In this document: one piece after another, positions 22,498 to 30,205 of the stretch
How the letters are laid out: each line of letters begins with the position of its first letter
Numbering within the stretch: position 1 is the stretch's first letter
Source: Planobispora rosea
GTDB taxonomy: Bacteria; Actinomycetota; Actinomycetes; Streptosporangiales; Streptosporangiaceae
Direction of reading: 5' to 3'
Length of the DNA stretch: 64,000 nt
Assembly (NCBI RefSeq): GCF_014648175.1
Contig: NZ_BMQP01000016.1
Location: forward strand, 105,592 to 169,591
Program-made: the position numbers and the translations under genes
The notes under the pieces: generated by a model
What the model was told of the DNA's origin: nothing
Seen by the model: the letters and a program-made list of their open reading frames with translations, nothing else
Databases searched by the model: none

Positions 22498-23709
22498 ATG
22501 GGACGTAAGCCGAACGGCGCTTCGACGGTCTACCTCGGCAAGGACGGGTACTGGCACGGGCGGGTGATCGTAGGTGTCAAGGACAACGGCCAGCCGGACC
22601 GCCGTCATGTGCAGGCCAGGACCGAGTCCGAGGTTATCCGGAAGGTTCGCGAGCTGGAGCGGGCACGCGACGACGGGAACGTCCGCAAGGCGGGCCAGCG
22701 GTGGACCGTCGCCAAGTGGCTCACACACTGGATCGAGCACATCGCGGTCCCGCCGGCCATCCGGGAGAACTCCCACGCGAGCTACCGCGTGGACGTACAG
22801 ACCCACCTCATCCCCGGTATCGGAGCGCACCGCCTCGACAGACTGACCCCCGAGCACTTGGAAAAGCTCTACGCCAAGATGCAGCGCGAGGGAAAGTCCG
22901 CAGGAACCGCCCACCACGTGCACCGAACGATCCGGGCAGCGCTCAACGTGGCCGTACGGCGAGGCCACCTCACCCGCAACCCCGCCATGCTCGCCAAGGC
23001 ACCCACCGTTGTGGAGGAGGAGGTAGAGCCCTACGAGATTGACGAAGTGAAGCGTCTGCTGAAGGCCGCCGAAGCGCTCCCGCGCAACAGCACCCGATGG
23101 GCCGTCGCCCTGGCCCTGGGCCTTCGCCAGAGCGAAGCCCTGGGCCTGAAATGGGCAGACATAGATCTCGACAAGGGCACCCTGCGCGTACGGCGGGGCC
23201 GCCAGCGCCCCAAGTACGAACACGGGTGCGGGGAGACCTGTGGGCGCAAGGCGGGGTACTGCCCACAGCGCAAGCAGGTTCGAGCGGACACAGCGGAGAC
23301 GAAGTCCCTGGCCGGACGCCGAACCATCGGCCTGCCCGGCCAGCTCGTCACCCTGCTCCGCACGCACCGGGAGGAACAGGACGCGGACAGGGCGAACGCT
23401 CGGGACCTCTGGAAGGAAGGCGGGTGGGTCTTCGCCACCGCGACGGGCGGCCCCCTCAACCCGAACACCGACTACCACCAGTGGAAGGACCTGCTGAAGG
23501 CCGCCGAACTCCGAGACGCCCGGCTACACGACGCGCGGCACACCGCCGCAACGGTCCTCCTGATTCTGGGAGTCCCCGAGCGGACCGTGATGGCCATCAT
23601 GGGATGGTCGAGCACCGGCATGACCCGTAGGTATCAACACGTGACCGACACCATCCGGCACACCGTCGCCAAGCAGGTGGACGAACTACTCTGGAAAACT
23701 ACTTCGTAA
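22498..23709 (+). CDS. int: tyrosine recombinase integrase
   Basis: This 403-aa site-specific recombinase inserts the element into tRNA-Ser(GGA). It has an N-terminal arm-binding domain (to about 65), a core-binding domain (about 70-160, WLTHWIEHIAVPPAIRENSH) and a catalytic domain with R210 (LGLRQSE), HDARH (344-348), GWSST and Y379 (RRYQHV). The cysteine-containing insert CGETCGRKAGYC (about 245-257) is common in actinomycete integrases. All catalytic residues are present, unlike the remnant at 1330-2101. It points toward the tRNA, as expected. Confidence 0.95.
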   Translation: MGRKPNGASTVYLGKDGYWHGRVIVGVKDNGQPDRRHVQARTESEVIRKVRELERARDDGNVRKAGQRWTVAKWLTHWIEHIAVPPAIRENSHASYRVDVQTHLIPGIGAHRLDRLTPEHLEKLYAKMQREGKSAGTAHHVHRTIRAALNVAVRRGHLTRNPAMLAKAPTVVEEEVEPYEIDEVKRLLKAAEALPRNSTRWAVALALGLRQSEALGLKWADIDLDKGTLRVRRGRQRPKYEHGCGETCGRKAGYCPQRKQVRADTAETKSLAGRRTIGLPGQLVTLLRTHREEQDADRANARDLWKEGGWVFATATGGPLNPNTDYHQWKDLLKAAELRDARLHDARHTAATVLLILGVPERTVMAIMGWSSTGMTRRYQHVTDTIRHTVAKQVDELLWKTTS

Positions 23710-23720
23710 CCTCTTACGAA
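23703..23720. terminator. small palindrome over the integrase stop
   Basis: TTCGTAA (23703-23709, containing the stop codon) and TTACGAA (23714-23720) form a 7-bp inverted repeat with a 4-nt loop. It could end the int transcript or be a binding site near the attachment end. Confidence 0.35.
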
Positions 23721-23753
23721 GAATTTCTACGATAAGTGTGCGATGAACTTTTG

Positions 23754-23791
23754 TAGAGCTATGCCCATGTGATTACAGTGGCATAGCTCTA
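23754..23791. terminator. 12-bp hairpin between int and the convergent module
   Basis: TAGAGCTATGCC (23754-23765) pairs perfectly with GGCATAGCTCTA (23780-23791) across a 14-nt loop, followed by TGTTTTG. It stands between convergent genes, so it probably terminates both. Local sequence is AT-rich compared with the rest of the element. Confidence 0.7.
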
Positions 23792-23804
23792 TGTTTTGAT
23801 ACAA

Positions 23805-24479
23805 TTAAACATCTAGATCGATGGATTTCACTCTCGCGTATAGGAGAGCTTGGGGTATTACCTTAAGGGAGACTCTGATCCAGCTTTTGGGTCGTTCTCG
23901 GCGCAGTGCTTCGATGACTATGAAAGATGTTATCGCGCCTCGTAAGAGTGCTTTACAGGCTGCTCGGGAGGCTCGGCTGCCATCTATGGGGAAGAGAAGA
24001 TATACCTTTACTCCGCTCCCATTCTTTGCTTCGTACATGATGTCGTTTGTGTCGACTCTTGCGGTCACTGCGAAGGCTGCTACTACCTGCGCCATCGCTA
24101 TCATGTAGATCGACTTTGCGACGTCTTGTATGCCTTCCCGGATAGCCTTTACCCCTGCCGTTTCCTTGCTTTTTTGAATGGCCCATAGATTTGCTGCGAA
24201 TGCTCGCGCGGTAACGGCTCCGTATTCGAGAGCCATCCTTCGGCTGCCAAGCCAGATGCTGATCGACTTGATGAGTTTTATTAACTTTAAGCCGTCGAGA
24301 GATGCGAGTTCAGCTAGCCATTCATCCTCGTATCGAGAGCGTAACTCTTCCTGGGGAAGCTTGACTGCTGCCCTGTGTATGATGCGGGGCGCAAGCCATG
24401 CACTAACATCTAGTAGTTCGGCTGTAATGCCACCGAGGAGTGCGCCACCGAAGATGCCGAGCCAGAATTCCGGGCCCAT
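23805..24479 (-). CDS. membrane protein coupled to PadR
   Basis: This 224-aa protein has an N-terminal hydrophobic segment (FWLGIFGGALLGGITAELL) and then LPQEELRSRYEDEWLAELAS, a motif seen in many actinomycete membrane proteins. Further hydrophobic segments follow (about 115-135, MIAMAQVVAAFAVTA; and GAITSFIVIEAL). Base composition is clearly less GC-rich than the element core, suggesting separate acquisition. Its start overlaps the PadR stop by one base, so the pair is co-translated. Function unknown; regulation by the PadR partner is likely. Confidence 0.65.
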   Translation of the reverse strand: MGPEFWLGIFGGALLGGITAELLDVSAWLAPRIIHRAAVKLPQEELRSRYEDEWLAELASLDGLKLIKLIKSISIWLGSRRMALEYGAVTARAFAANLWAIQKSKETAGVKAIREGIQDVAKSIYMIAMAQVVAAFAVTARVDTNDIMYEAKNGSGVKVYLLFPIDGSRASRAACKALLRGAITSFIVIEALRRERPKSWIRVSLKVIPQALLYARVKSIDLDV

Positions 24480-24808
24480 CAGCCGATGCTCCCTCTAGCG
24501 GGAAACCACGAACGGGGTGTCGTGCGGCGGAGAGCTGCTTCAATCGCAGAGCGCGCCTGGCAGGCTCCGTCCTCAGTGAGGCGGTAGTAGCGACGGCGTG
24601 GCCGACCCAGTTCGGTTGATTCCTGGTCTTCCCAGAAGGACTCCACCCAGCCCGCCTGCTCCAGGCGGGCAAGGATGGGATACAGCGACCCTGTCGCCAA
24701 CCCCGCCTCCCTCGCGATATCGAAGCCGTACCGCGAAGCGCTCAGATCATCCAAGAACACCTTGAGTACGGCCTGCGTCGCGAGGGTCATACGTAGACCA
24801 CGAGACAT
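24479..24808 (-). CDS. PadR-family transcriptional regulator
   Basis: This 109-aa protein is a winged HTH of the PadR type: LATQAVLKVFLDDLSASRYGFDI, GLATGSLYPILARLEQAGWV and GRPRRRYYRLTEDG are the recognition-helix and wing signatures. The short helical tail fits the small PadR-s2 class. PadR proteins usually repress a neighbouring membrane or transport gene, here the coupled gene downstream. It lies between the integrase and the tRNA, a common location for cargo. Confidence 0.88.
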   Translation of the reverse strand: MSRGLRMTLATQAVLKVFLDDLSASRYGFDIAREAGLATGSLYPILARLEQAGWVESFWEDQESTELGRPRRRYYRLTEDGACQARSAIEAALRRTTPRSWFPARGSIG

Positions 24809-24957
24809 GTCGGAACTCTACATAGGGGTGGAGGAGGTTTCAAGGTGGTTCCCTTGATCGTCTAGGAGGGTGTCCTCGGTTCGTGATCCCTGCTGCGATG
24901 CGGCTCTGCGGGGCCTCGGACAGCGTCCAACTGAGACTGAAACTGAGACGACAACGC

Positions 24958-24995
24958 CAGAGGGGCCGGACGGCGTGAACCGTCCGGCCCCTCTG
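24958..24995 (-). terminator. tRNA-Ser(GGA) terminator
   Basis: CAGAGGGGCCGGACGG (24958-24973) pairs perfectly with CCGTCCGGCCCCTCTG (24980-24995) across a 6-nt loop, a 16-bp stem directly downstream of the minus-strand tRNA. The left boundary has a related hairpin with a 12-bp stem (7535-7572). Confidence 0.85.
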
Positions 24996-25054
24996 AGCTG
25001 GCGGAGGATAGGAGATTTGAACTCCTGAGGGGTTGCCCCCAACACGATTTCCAA
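24984..25054 (-). repeat. att direct repeat, right copy (71 bp)
   Basis: This segment is identical to 7561-7631. Here it is continuous with the tRNA 5' half, so the integrated element has restored a complete tRNA-Ser(GGA). The crossover lies somewhere in the 71 bp, most likely in the anticodon-to-T-arm part as for related elements. Confidence 0.95.
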
Positions 25055-25087
25055 TCGTGCGCCCTAGGCCAACTAGGCGAATCCTCC
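25002..25087 (-). tRNA. tRNA-Ser (anticodon GGA)
   Basis: On the minus strand the acceptor GGAGGAT (complement of 25081-25087) pairs with ATCCTCC (complement of 25003-25009), with G as discriminator. The anticodon loop is TTGGAAA (anticodon GGA). A long variable arm (GTTGGGGGCAACCCC region) and the T arm AGGAG-TTCAAAT-CTCCT are present. CCA is not encoded. The 3' part is supplied by the integrated element. Confidence 0.95.
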
Positions 25088-25171
25088 GCCCGCAAGCTTA
25101 GCGGACTTTGCGCGGTACTTCGCACACCAATTCGCGGCGTCGAGTACTGCGCCGGGGGGATAGACTGTCGG

Positions 25172-25262
25172 AGGACCCCTCGCGCGGCGTCATCCTGTGA
25201 ACCTCCCCAGGGCCGGAAGGCAGCAAGGATAAGCGGGCTCTGGCGGGTGTGCGAGGGGTTCC
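25172..25262 (+). ncRNA. ffs: SRP RNA (4.5S, small bacterial type)
   Basis: The domain IV signature is present: CCTGTGAACCTCCCCAGG, then GCCGGAAGGCAGCAAGGATA and GCGGGCTCTGGCGGG. The closing stem is formed by ACCCCTCGC near 25175 and GCGAGGGGT near 25251. Ends are approximate. The RNA scaffolds Ffh for membrane targeting. Its position directly before dnaX is a usual actinobacterial arrangement. Confidence 0.93.
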
Positions 25263-25282
25263 TTCGTTGCAGGACCCCTCGC
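25251..25282 (+). promoter_or_regulatory. hairpin joining SRP RNA 3' arm and dnaX leader
   Basis: The word GGACCCCTCGC occurs at 25173-25183 (SRP 5' arm) and again at 25272-25282. The SRP 3' arm GCGAGGGG (25251-25258) can pair with either copy. The downstream pairing gives a stem with about a 9-nt loop, so it could be a terminator or processing structure 18 bp before dnaX. Confidence 0.5.
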
Positions 25283-25299
25283 AGGCGGGAGCTCCCTGG

Positions 25300-27654
25300 A
25301 TGAGTCTGGCGCTCTACCGCAAATACCGGCCCGGGACCTTCGCCGAGGTCAAGGGGCAGGAGCACGTCACAGAGCCGCTGCGGCAGGCGCTGCGGAGCGG
25401 CCGGATCAACCACGCCTACCTGTTCAGCGGGCCGCGCGGCTGCGGCAAGACCTCCAGCGCCCGCATCCTCGCCCGGTCCCTGAACTGCGAGCAGGGACCG
25501 ACCCCCGACCCGTGCGGCGAGTGCGAGTCGTGTGTGGCGCTGGCCCCGACGGGCCCCGGCCACCTCGACGTCATCGAGATCGACGCGGCCTCGCACGGCG
25601 GTGTGGACGACGCCCGCGACCTGCGCGAGCGGGCTTTCTTCGCGCCCGTGTCGGCGCGTTACAAGATCTACATCATCGACGAGGCGCACATGGTGACCCG
25701 TGAGGGGTTCAACGCGCTTCTCAAGCTCGTCGAGGAGCCCCCGCCCCACCTGAAGTTCGTCTTCGCGACCACCGAGCCGGAGAAGGTCATCGGGACGATC
25801 AAGTCCCGGACCCACCACTACCCGTTCCGGTTGATCCCGCCGGCGTCGCTGCGCGCGCTCATGGAGGAGATCCTCACCGCCGAGGACGTCCCGTTCGAAC
25901 CGGCCGCGCTGCCGCTGGTGGTGCGGGCGGGTGCGGGCTCCGCCCGTGACTCGTTGTCGATCCTCGACCAGTTGTACGCCGGGTCCGACGAGGCGGGCAT
26001 CACCTACGCGCGGGCGGTCTCCCTGCTCGGCTACACCGACGGCGACCTGCTCGACGACGTGGTCGACGCGTTCGCGGCACGGGACGGCGCGCGGGTGTTC
26101 CAGGCGGTGAACCGGGTGATCGAGGGCGGCCACGACCCCCGGCGCTTCGCCATGGACCTGCTGGAGCGCTTCCGCGACCTGGTGATCCTGGCCAACGTCC
26201 CGGAGGCGGCCAGCAGCGGCCTGCTCGACCGGCCCGCGGACGAACTGGAGCGCCTCCAGGCGCAGGCCGCGTCGATGGGGCCCGCCGACCTGACCAGGGC
26301 CGCCGAGGTCTTCAACACCGGGTTGATCGAGATGCGCGGCGCGGCCTCCCCCCGGCTGCTGCTGGAGCTGATGTGCGCCCGGGTGCTGCTGCCCGGGGCG
26401 GCCCAGGGGGAGGCGGCACTGCTCGCCCGGCTGGAGCGGCTGGAGCGGAGCGGCGTCGCGGCGGCTCCGGCGGGGTACGCCGCTCCGGTTCCCGCGGGAT
26501 ACGCCTCCCCGGCCCCCACGGGGTACTCCGCCCCGGCTTCCGAGGGATATCTCGCACCGACCCCCGCCGCGTACACGGCTCCCGCCTCCGCCGCGTCTCA
26601 GGCCCCGGTTCCCGCGGGTGCCGTACCGGCCGCTCAGGACGAGAGCGGTGCGGTGGCACGCCCGGACTCCGGTACGGCCTCCGGGACGCCCGCGTCTCCG
26701 TCTCCGGCTCCGTCTCCGTCAGCTGGTTCGGACGATTGGCCCACCCCTGTCAGGCCGGGTGCCGCCCCCGCGGCCGAGTCGTCCGCGCCGGCTCCGGCCC
26801 AGACGCCCTCCCCGGCCCAGGTCCAGGCGCCGCCCGTGTCCGGGGCGGAGGCGGGAGCCGTCCAGCAGGCGTGGCCGCAGGTGCTCGGCGCTCTCAAGCG
26901 GCGCAGCATCGTCGTCTGGGCGAACGTCAACACCAACGCCCAGGTCGTCGGGGTGGAAGGCAAGATCGTCACGTTGGGGTTCACCCAGGTCGGGGCGATG
27001 CGGAACTTCACCGGCGGCGGCAAGGACACGGTCGTCGCGGCGGCGCTGCAGGACGTGCTCGGCGGCAGCTGGAAGGTCGAGGCCGTCGTGGGCGGGTACG
27101 GCGGAGGCGCTCCCGCCTCCGGAGGCGGCCGTCCCCCCGCCGCCCCGCCGCAGCCCCCGTCCCCCCGGCCGGAACAGGACGCGCCCCGGCCCGGCCCGTC
27201 GCCCGCGGTCCCCGCCCCGGCCGCCCCGCCGGACCAGGAGGGCCGTACGGCCCAGGCCCGGCAGGAGGTCACGGTCGGCGCGGGAGACCGGTCGGCGCGG
27301 ACGGCTCCGGCGCCCCAGCCCGCCCAGCCCGCCCAGGCTGTTCGGTCGGCCCCGACCACCACGGACGAGTCCTGGCCGGACGAGCCCATGCCCGAGGATC
27401 CCGGTTCGCCCCCGCCGGGTCCCGGCCTGGCCGCCGCCCGCTCGGCGGCCCGGGCCGCCGCTCAGACGGGTCCCCGTACCGGAGGGAACAAGCCCGCCTG
27501 GCCGGACGCGGTCCCGGGACGCGGGCCCGCACCCGACGCCGACGAGGTCGACCCGCTGAACGACGCGGACGCCGACGTCGACGAGCTCAGCGGTATGGCC
27601 CTCATCCAGCGCGAACTCGGCGGCCAGATCATCGAGGAGATCGACCACTCCTGA
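25300..27654 (+). CDS. dnaX: DNA polymerase III subunits gamma/tau
   Basis: This 784-aa clamp-loader ATPase has Walker A GPRGCGKT (about 44-51), a four-cysteine zinc module (C near NCEQGPTPDPCGECESC), IIDEAHM and the SRTHHYPF sensor region in the first 370 residues. The long C-terminal half is Ala/Pro-rich and disordered, including GYAAPVPAGYASPAPTGY-type repeats. It ends with a short conserved domain (VQQAWPQVLGALKRRSIVVW, then VNTNAQVVGVEGK). The start ATG 25300 gives the canonical MSLALYRKYRP. It follows the SRP RNA closely, and the nested hairpin there may affect its expression. Confidence 0.95.
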   Translation: MSLALYRKYRPGTFAEVKGQEHVTEPLRQALRSGRINHAYLFSGPRGCGKTSSARILARSLNCEQGPTPDPCGECESCVALAPTGPGHLDVIEIDAASHGGVDDARDLRERAFFAPVSARYKIYIIDEAHMVTREGFNALLKLVEEPPPHLKFVFATTEPEKVIGTIKSRTHHYPFRLIPPASLRALMEEILTAEDVPFEPAALPLVVRAGAGSARDSLSILDQLYAGSDEAGITYARAVSLLGYTDGDLLDDVVDAFAARDGARVFQAVNRVIEGGHDPRRFAMDLLERFRDLVILANVPEAASSGLLDRPADELERLQAQAASMGPADLTRAAEVFNTGLIEMRGAASPRLLLELMCARVLLPGAAQGEAALLARLERLERSGVAAAPAGYAAPVPAGYASPAPTGYSAPASEGYLAPTPAAYTAPASAASQAPVPAGAVPAAQDESGAVARPDSGTASGTPASPSPAPSPSAGSDDWPTPVRPGAAPAAESSAPAPAQTPSPAQVQAPPVSGAEAGAVQQAWPQVLGALKRRSIVVWANVNTNAQVVGVEGKIVTLGFTQVGAMRNFTGGGKDTVVAAALQDVLGGSWKVEAVVGGYGGGAPASGGGRPPAAPPQPPSPRPEQDAPRPGPSPAVPAPAAPPDQEGRTAQARQEVTVGAGDRSARTAPAPQPAQPAQAVRSAPTTTDESWPDEPMPEDPGSPPPGPGLAAARSAARAAAQTGPRTGGNKPAWPDAVPGRGPAPDADEVDPLNDADADVDELSGMALIQRELGGQIIEEIDHS

Positions 27655-27692
27655 CCGGTCGCCCCTCGCCGTACCGGCGTCGTGGGGAAGAC

Positions 27693-27734
27693 AGCCGGGT
27701 GCGGTGAGCCGGGTGCGGTGAGCCGGGTGCGGTG
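27693..27734. repeat. triplicated 14-bp tandem repeat
   Basis: AGCCGGGTGCGGTG is repeated three times head to tail (27693-27706, 27707-27720, 27721-27734). It lies in the 87-bp space between the converging dnaX and the GAF regulator gene. Confidence 0.9.
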
Positions 27735-27741
27735 AGGGCGC

Positions 27742-29418
27742 TCAGGGGTCGCAGGCGGCGAGGCGGATGCGGGCGGTGACGGCCCGGGGGTCGTCGGCGG
27801 GCAGGGCGGCGACGAGGCGTTCCAGGACGTGGACGTCGTTTCTGCCGGGTTCGGTCCCGGCGTAGGCCCACAGGTCGTCCGGGGTGCCCCGGCGCAGGAG
27901 ACAGGCGTGGACCTGGCCGTCGAGTTCCTCGCGTTCGCCGCGGATGGCGGGGGACTCGGAGGCGGGCAGCAGCGGACCCCGATAGATCTCGGCGACCCCG
28001 GCGGTGTCCTCGGCGGCGAGCAGGCGCTTGAGGGTCAGGAAGTCCGCCTCGACCGCGCAGGTCAGCCGGTACGGCTTGGCGGCCACGGCCGGGCCGAGCT
28101 GGGCGCGGAGGCGGTGGATCTCGGCACGTGCCGTCACCGGGTTGCCCGCGTCGCCGTACAGGAGGAGGGAGAGGCGGTCGGCGGTCAGGCCCCGGGGGTT
28201 CAGCGCGAGCAGGGCGAGGATCTCGGCGTGGCGCGGGGACAGCGGGACGCGGACCCCGTCCAGGCGTGCCCAGGGGTGCTCGGCGCCGAGGAAGGGCAGG
28301 ATCAACCGGGAGGTGCGGGACCGGCCGGGGAGACGGAGCAGGAAGCCGCCCTCCAGCGGTTCGAGCACGCCGGCCCGGCCGTCCGGGAGGAGCACTTCGC
28401 CTCCGGCTCCGAGGTTCCCGGCTCCGAGGCTTCCGGCTCCGCGGTTCCCGGCTCCGCGGTTCCCGGCATCGGGTGTTACGGACTCCGGGGTCCCTGCCCC
28501 GGGGTTTCCGGGACCAAGGGTTCCCGGCTCCAGGTTTCCGGGCTCGGGCAGCGCGATACGGCCTCCCCGGCCCATGGCGAGGTCACCGGCGACGATCCGG
28601 CCGGTGGCGGTGACCAGGGCGCCCGGCGCGCCGCGCAGCGCCCGCAGGCGACCCTCGTGACGGGCGCGGAACCGGTCGTCGCGCTCGCGCATGCGGAGCT
28701 GGAGATGGCTCTCGGCCAGGCGCGCGGTCGTCTCGACGAGGGCGACGGTCGCCGGGTGCAGGGCGCTCATGACGCCGCTGATGTCGATGCAGCCCAGCAC
28801 GTCGCCGCTGTCGGGGTCGGTGATCGGAGCCGACGAGCACGACCAGGGATGGAGCACGCCGAGCAGGTGTTCGGCCGAGCAGACGTGAACGGGACGGCCG
28901 GTCGCCAGGGCGGTGCCGATGCCGTTGGTACCGACCATCCGCTCGCCCCAGTGGAAGCCGTCGGCCAGGCCGACCTCGTCGGCGCGTCCCATCACCCGGC
29001 TGCTGCCGCCGCGCCAGAGCACCCGGCCCTCCGCGTCGGTGACGATGAGGACGTGCGCGGTCTCGTCGGCCATGTGCAGGAGCGTCCCGGTGATGAGGGG
29101 CAGCAGACCGCCCATCGGGTGGGCGGACCTGATGTCCCGGACGTCGCCGGGGGAGAAGGCGGGCGGGGCCGAGACGGCGCAGGGGTCGACGCCCGCGGCG
29201 AGGGACCGGCGCCAGGACGCGGAGATCAGGCTCCGGAAGCCCTCGCCGTCGGGCGGCGGACCGCCGGTCAGAACCGCCTCGTACAGGCGGCGCAGCCGCG
29301 TCGAGTGGGCGTCCGGATCGGAGATCCGCACGGAGCCCGCGGAGGTCGCAGGGCCCACGGAACTCGCAGGTCCCGCGGAGGTCGCGGAGGTTGCGGCGCT
29401 CGGGCGGCCGCCGGTCAT
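27742..29418 (-). CDS. GAF-domain transcriptional regulator
   Basis: This 558-aa protein has an N-terminal GAF region (FRSLISASWRRSLAAGVD, VLIVTDAEGRVLWRGGSS, FHWGERMVGTNGIGTAL, then PITDPDSGDVLGCIDISG), as in AcoR-type activators. It lacks the AAA+ domain. The C-terminus is instead a winged-helix of response-regulator type (VRVPLSPRHAEILALLALNP, then LSLLLYGDAGNPVTARAEIHRLR). Between them is a Gly/Asn repeat (GAGNR/GAGNL units). The start at 29418 has AGGAG 9 nt upstream; a start at 29466 is possible. No target gene is obvious. Confidence 0.8.
   Translation of the reverse strand: MTGGRPSAATSATSAGPASSVGPATSAGSVRISDPDAHSTRLRRLYEAVLTGGPPPDGEGFRSLISASWRRSLAAGVDPCAVSAPPAFSPGDVRDIRSAHPMGGLLPLITGTLLHMADETAHVLIVTDAEGRVLWRGGSSRVMGRADEVGLADGFHWGERMVGTNGIGTALATGRPVHVCSAEHLLGVLHPWSCSSAPITDPDSGDVLGCIDISGVMSALHPATVALVETTARLAESHLQLRMRERDDRFRARHEGRLRALRGAPGALVTATGRIVAGDLAMGRGGRIALPEPGNLEPGTLGPGNPGAGTPESVTPDAGNRGAGNRGAGSLGAGNLGAGGEVLLPDGRAGVLEPLEGGFLLRLPGRSRTSRLILPFLGAEHPWARLDGVRVPLSPRHAEILALLALNPRGLTADRLSLLLYGDAGNPVTARAEIHRLRAQLGPAVAAKPYRLTCAVEADFLTLKRLLAAEDTAGVAEIYRGPLLPASESPAIRGEREELDGQVHACLLRRGTPDDLWAYAGTEPGRNDVHVLERLVAALPADDPRAVTARIRLAACDP
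28398..28545. repeat. 15-bp tandem repeats in the GAF regulator gene
   Basis: GGTTCCCGGCTCCGC-like units recur imperfectly. They encode GAGNR, GAGSL, GAGNL and PGN-type pentapeptides between the GAF and DNA-binding parts. The unit is close to 15 bp, so length variation would keep the frame. Confidence 0.7.
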
Positions 29419-29842
29419 ACACAACTCTCCTGACGTCGGATCGATGGCCAGGGCATCGGGGGGCATCGGCGGGCATCGGTGGTGGGAGGGCGTCGGGCCC
29501 TCGGCTCGTTGCCCTCAGCTCATTGAAGCAAACCGCGGGCGCGCAACGTGAGTGAACGAACGCAACGTGTATGCAACCTGCGCCTCGTTACGGTGTGGCC
29601 ACGCACCGCCGAACGCGGCCGCTCCGGTGGTTGCGACGTCGGGTCCCGGATGTCTGGAGGGGGGTCCGGGGCCCGGCGCGCGGCCGTCCTCATCGCCGGG
29701 CGATCCCCGGGCGGCGCATGGTCGTTCGGGAAGAGTTCCCTGTCGGCATGGGCATCCCCGGGGAACACATGCCCGCGCCAGTGCACGACGCGGCTTTCAC
29801 CCCGTAGGCTCGGTGACGACTGATGTCGTGGATGAGGAGCGC
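29419..29842. other. intergenic region between GAF regulator and ybaB
   Basis: The 424-bp divergent space has no convincing gene. It contains CGCAACGTG twice (29542-29550 and 29561-29569, 19 bp apart) plus a related TATGCAACC (29570-29578), about 125-150 bp upstream of the GAF regulator start. These could be operators. Small frames here are not conserved-looking. Confidence 0.45.
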
Positions 29843-30202
29843 ATGACGGTGAACCCAGGGGACGTCAACCTCCAGCAGTTGCTGGAGCAGGCACAGCTCA
29901 TGCAGCAGCAGCTGGTGAGCGCCCAGCAGGAGCTGAACGACGCGGAGATCGAGGGCTCGGCGGGCGGAGGCCTGGTCGTCGCCACGGTCAACGGCGGAGG
30001 CGAGCTGCTGGAACTGAGGATCAGTCCGGAGGCCGTGGATCCCAGTGATCCCCAGGAGACGGCCGACACCATCGCCGACCTCGTCATCGCGGCGATCCGC
30101 GATGCCGTGCGGGCCGCGGCCGAGTTGCAGCAGGAGAAGCTCGGTCCGCTCGCCCAGGGGCTGGGCGGCGGGGGCGGGCTCGGCCAGCTGCCCGGGTTCT
30201 AG
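29843..30202 (+). CDS. ybaB: YbaB/EbfC nucleoid-associated protein
   Basis: This 119-aa protein has [20 protein letters not shown] (coiled helix), then [20 protein letters not shown] and [17 protein letters not shown], the whole EbfC pattern. It ends with a Gly-rich tail [14 protein letters not shown]. The family forms dimers binding DNA and is almost always encoded between dnaX and recR, as here. The start ATG 29843 follows GAGGAG; longer readings to 29552 are not family-like. Confidence 0.95.
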   Translation: MTVNPGDVNLQQLLEQAQLMQQQLVSAQQELNDAEIEGSAGGGLVVATVNGGGELLELRISPEAVDPSDPQETADTIADLVIAAIRDAVRAAAELQQEKLGPLAQGLGGGGGLGQLPGF

Positions 30203-30205
30203 ATC

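Larger units (their letters stand above)
7632..25054. mobile_element. actinomycete integrative and conjugative element in tRNA-Ser(GGA)
   Basis: About 17.4 kb lies between perfect 71-bp att repeats. It carries integrase and excisionase beside the tRNA, PrimPol and RepA-like replication genes, a TraB/FtsK-type double-strand DNA translocase, a candidate clt locus, a GntR (KorSA-like) repressor with operators, a WhiB-like protein and a Nudix protein (pSAM2 Pif is a Nudix protein). This gene set defines AICEs of the pSAM2 type. All core genes are intact, so the element may be functional. Confidence 0.93.

Noticed and set aside
27693..27734. Regulatory array before the GAF regulator
   Set aside because: The three 14-bp copies are directly tandem and lie between two gene 3' ends, more like replication slippage than operators.
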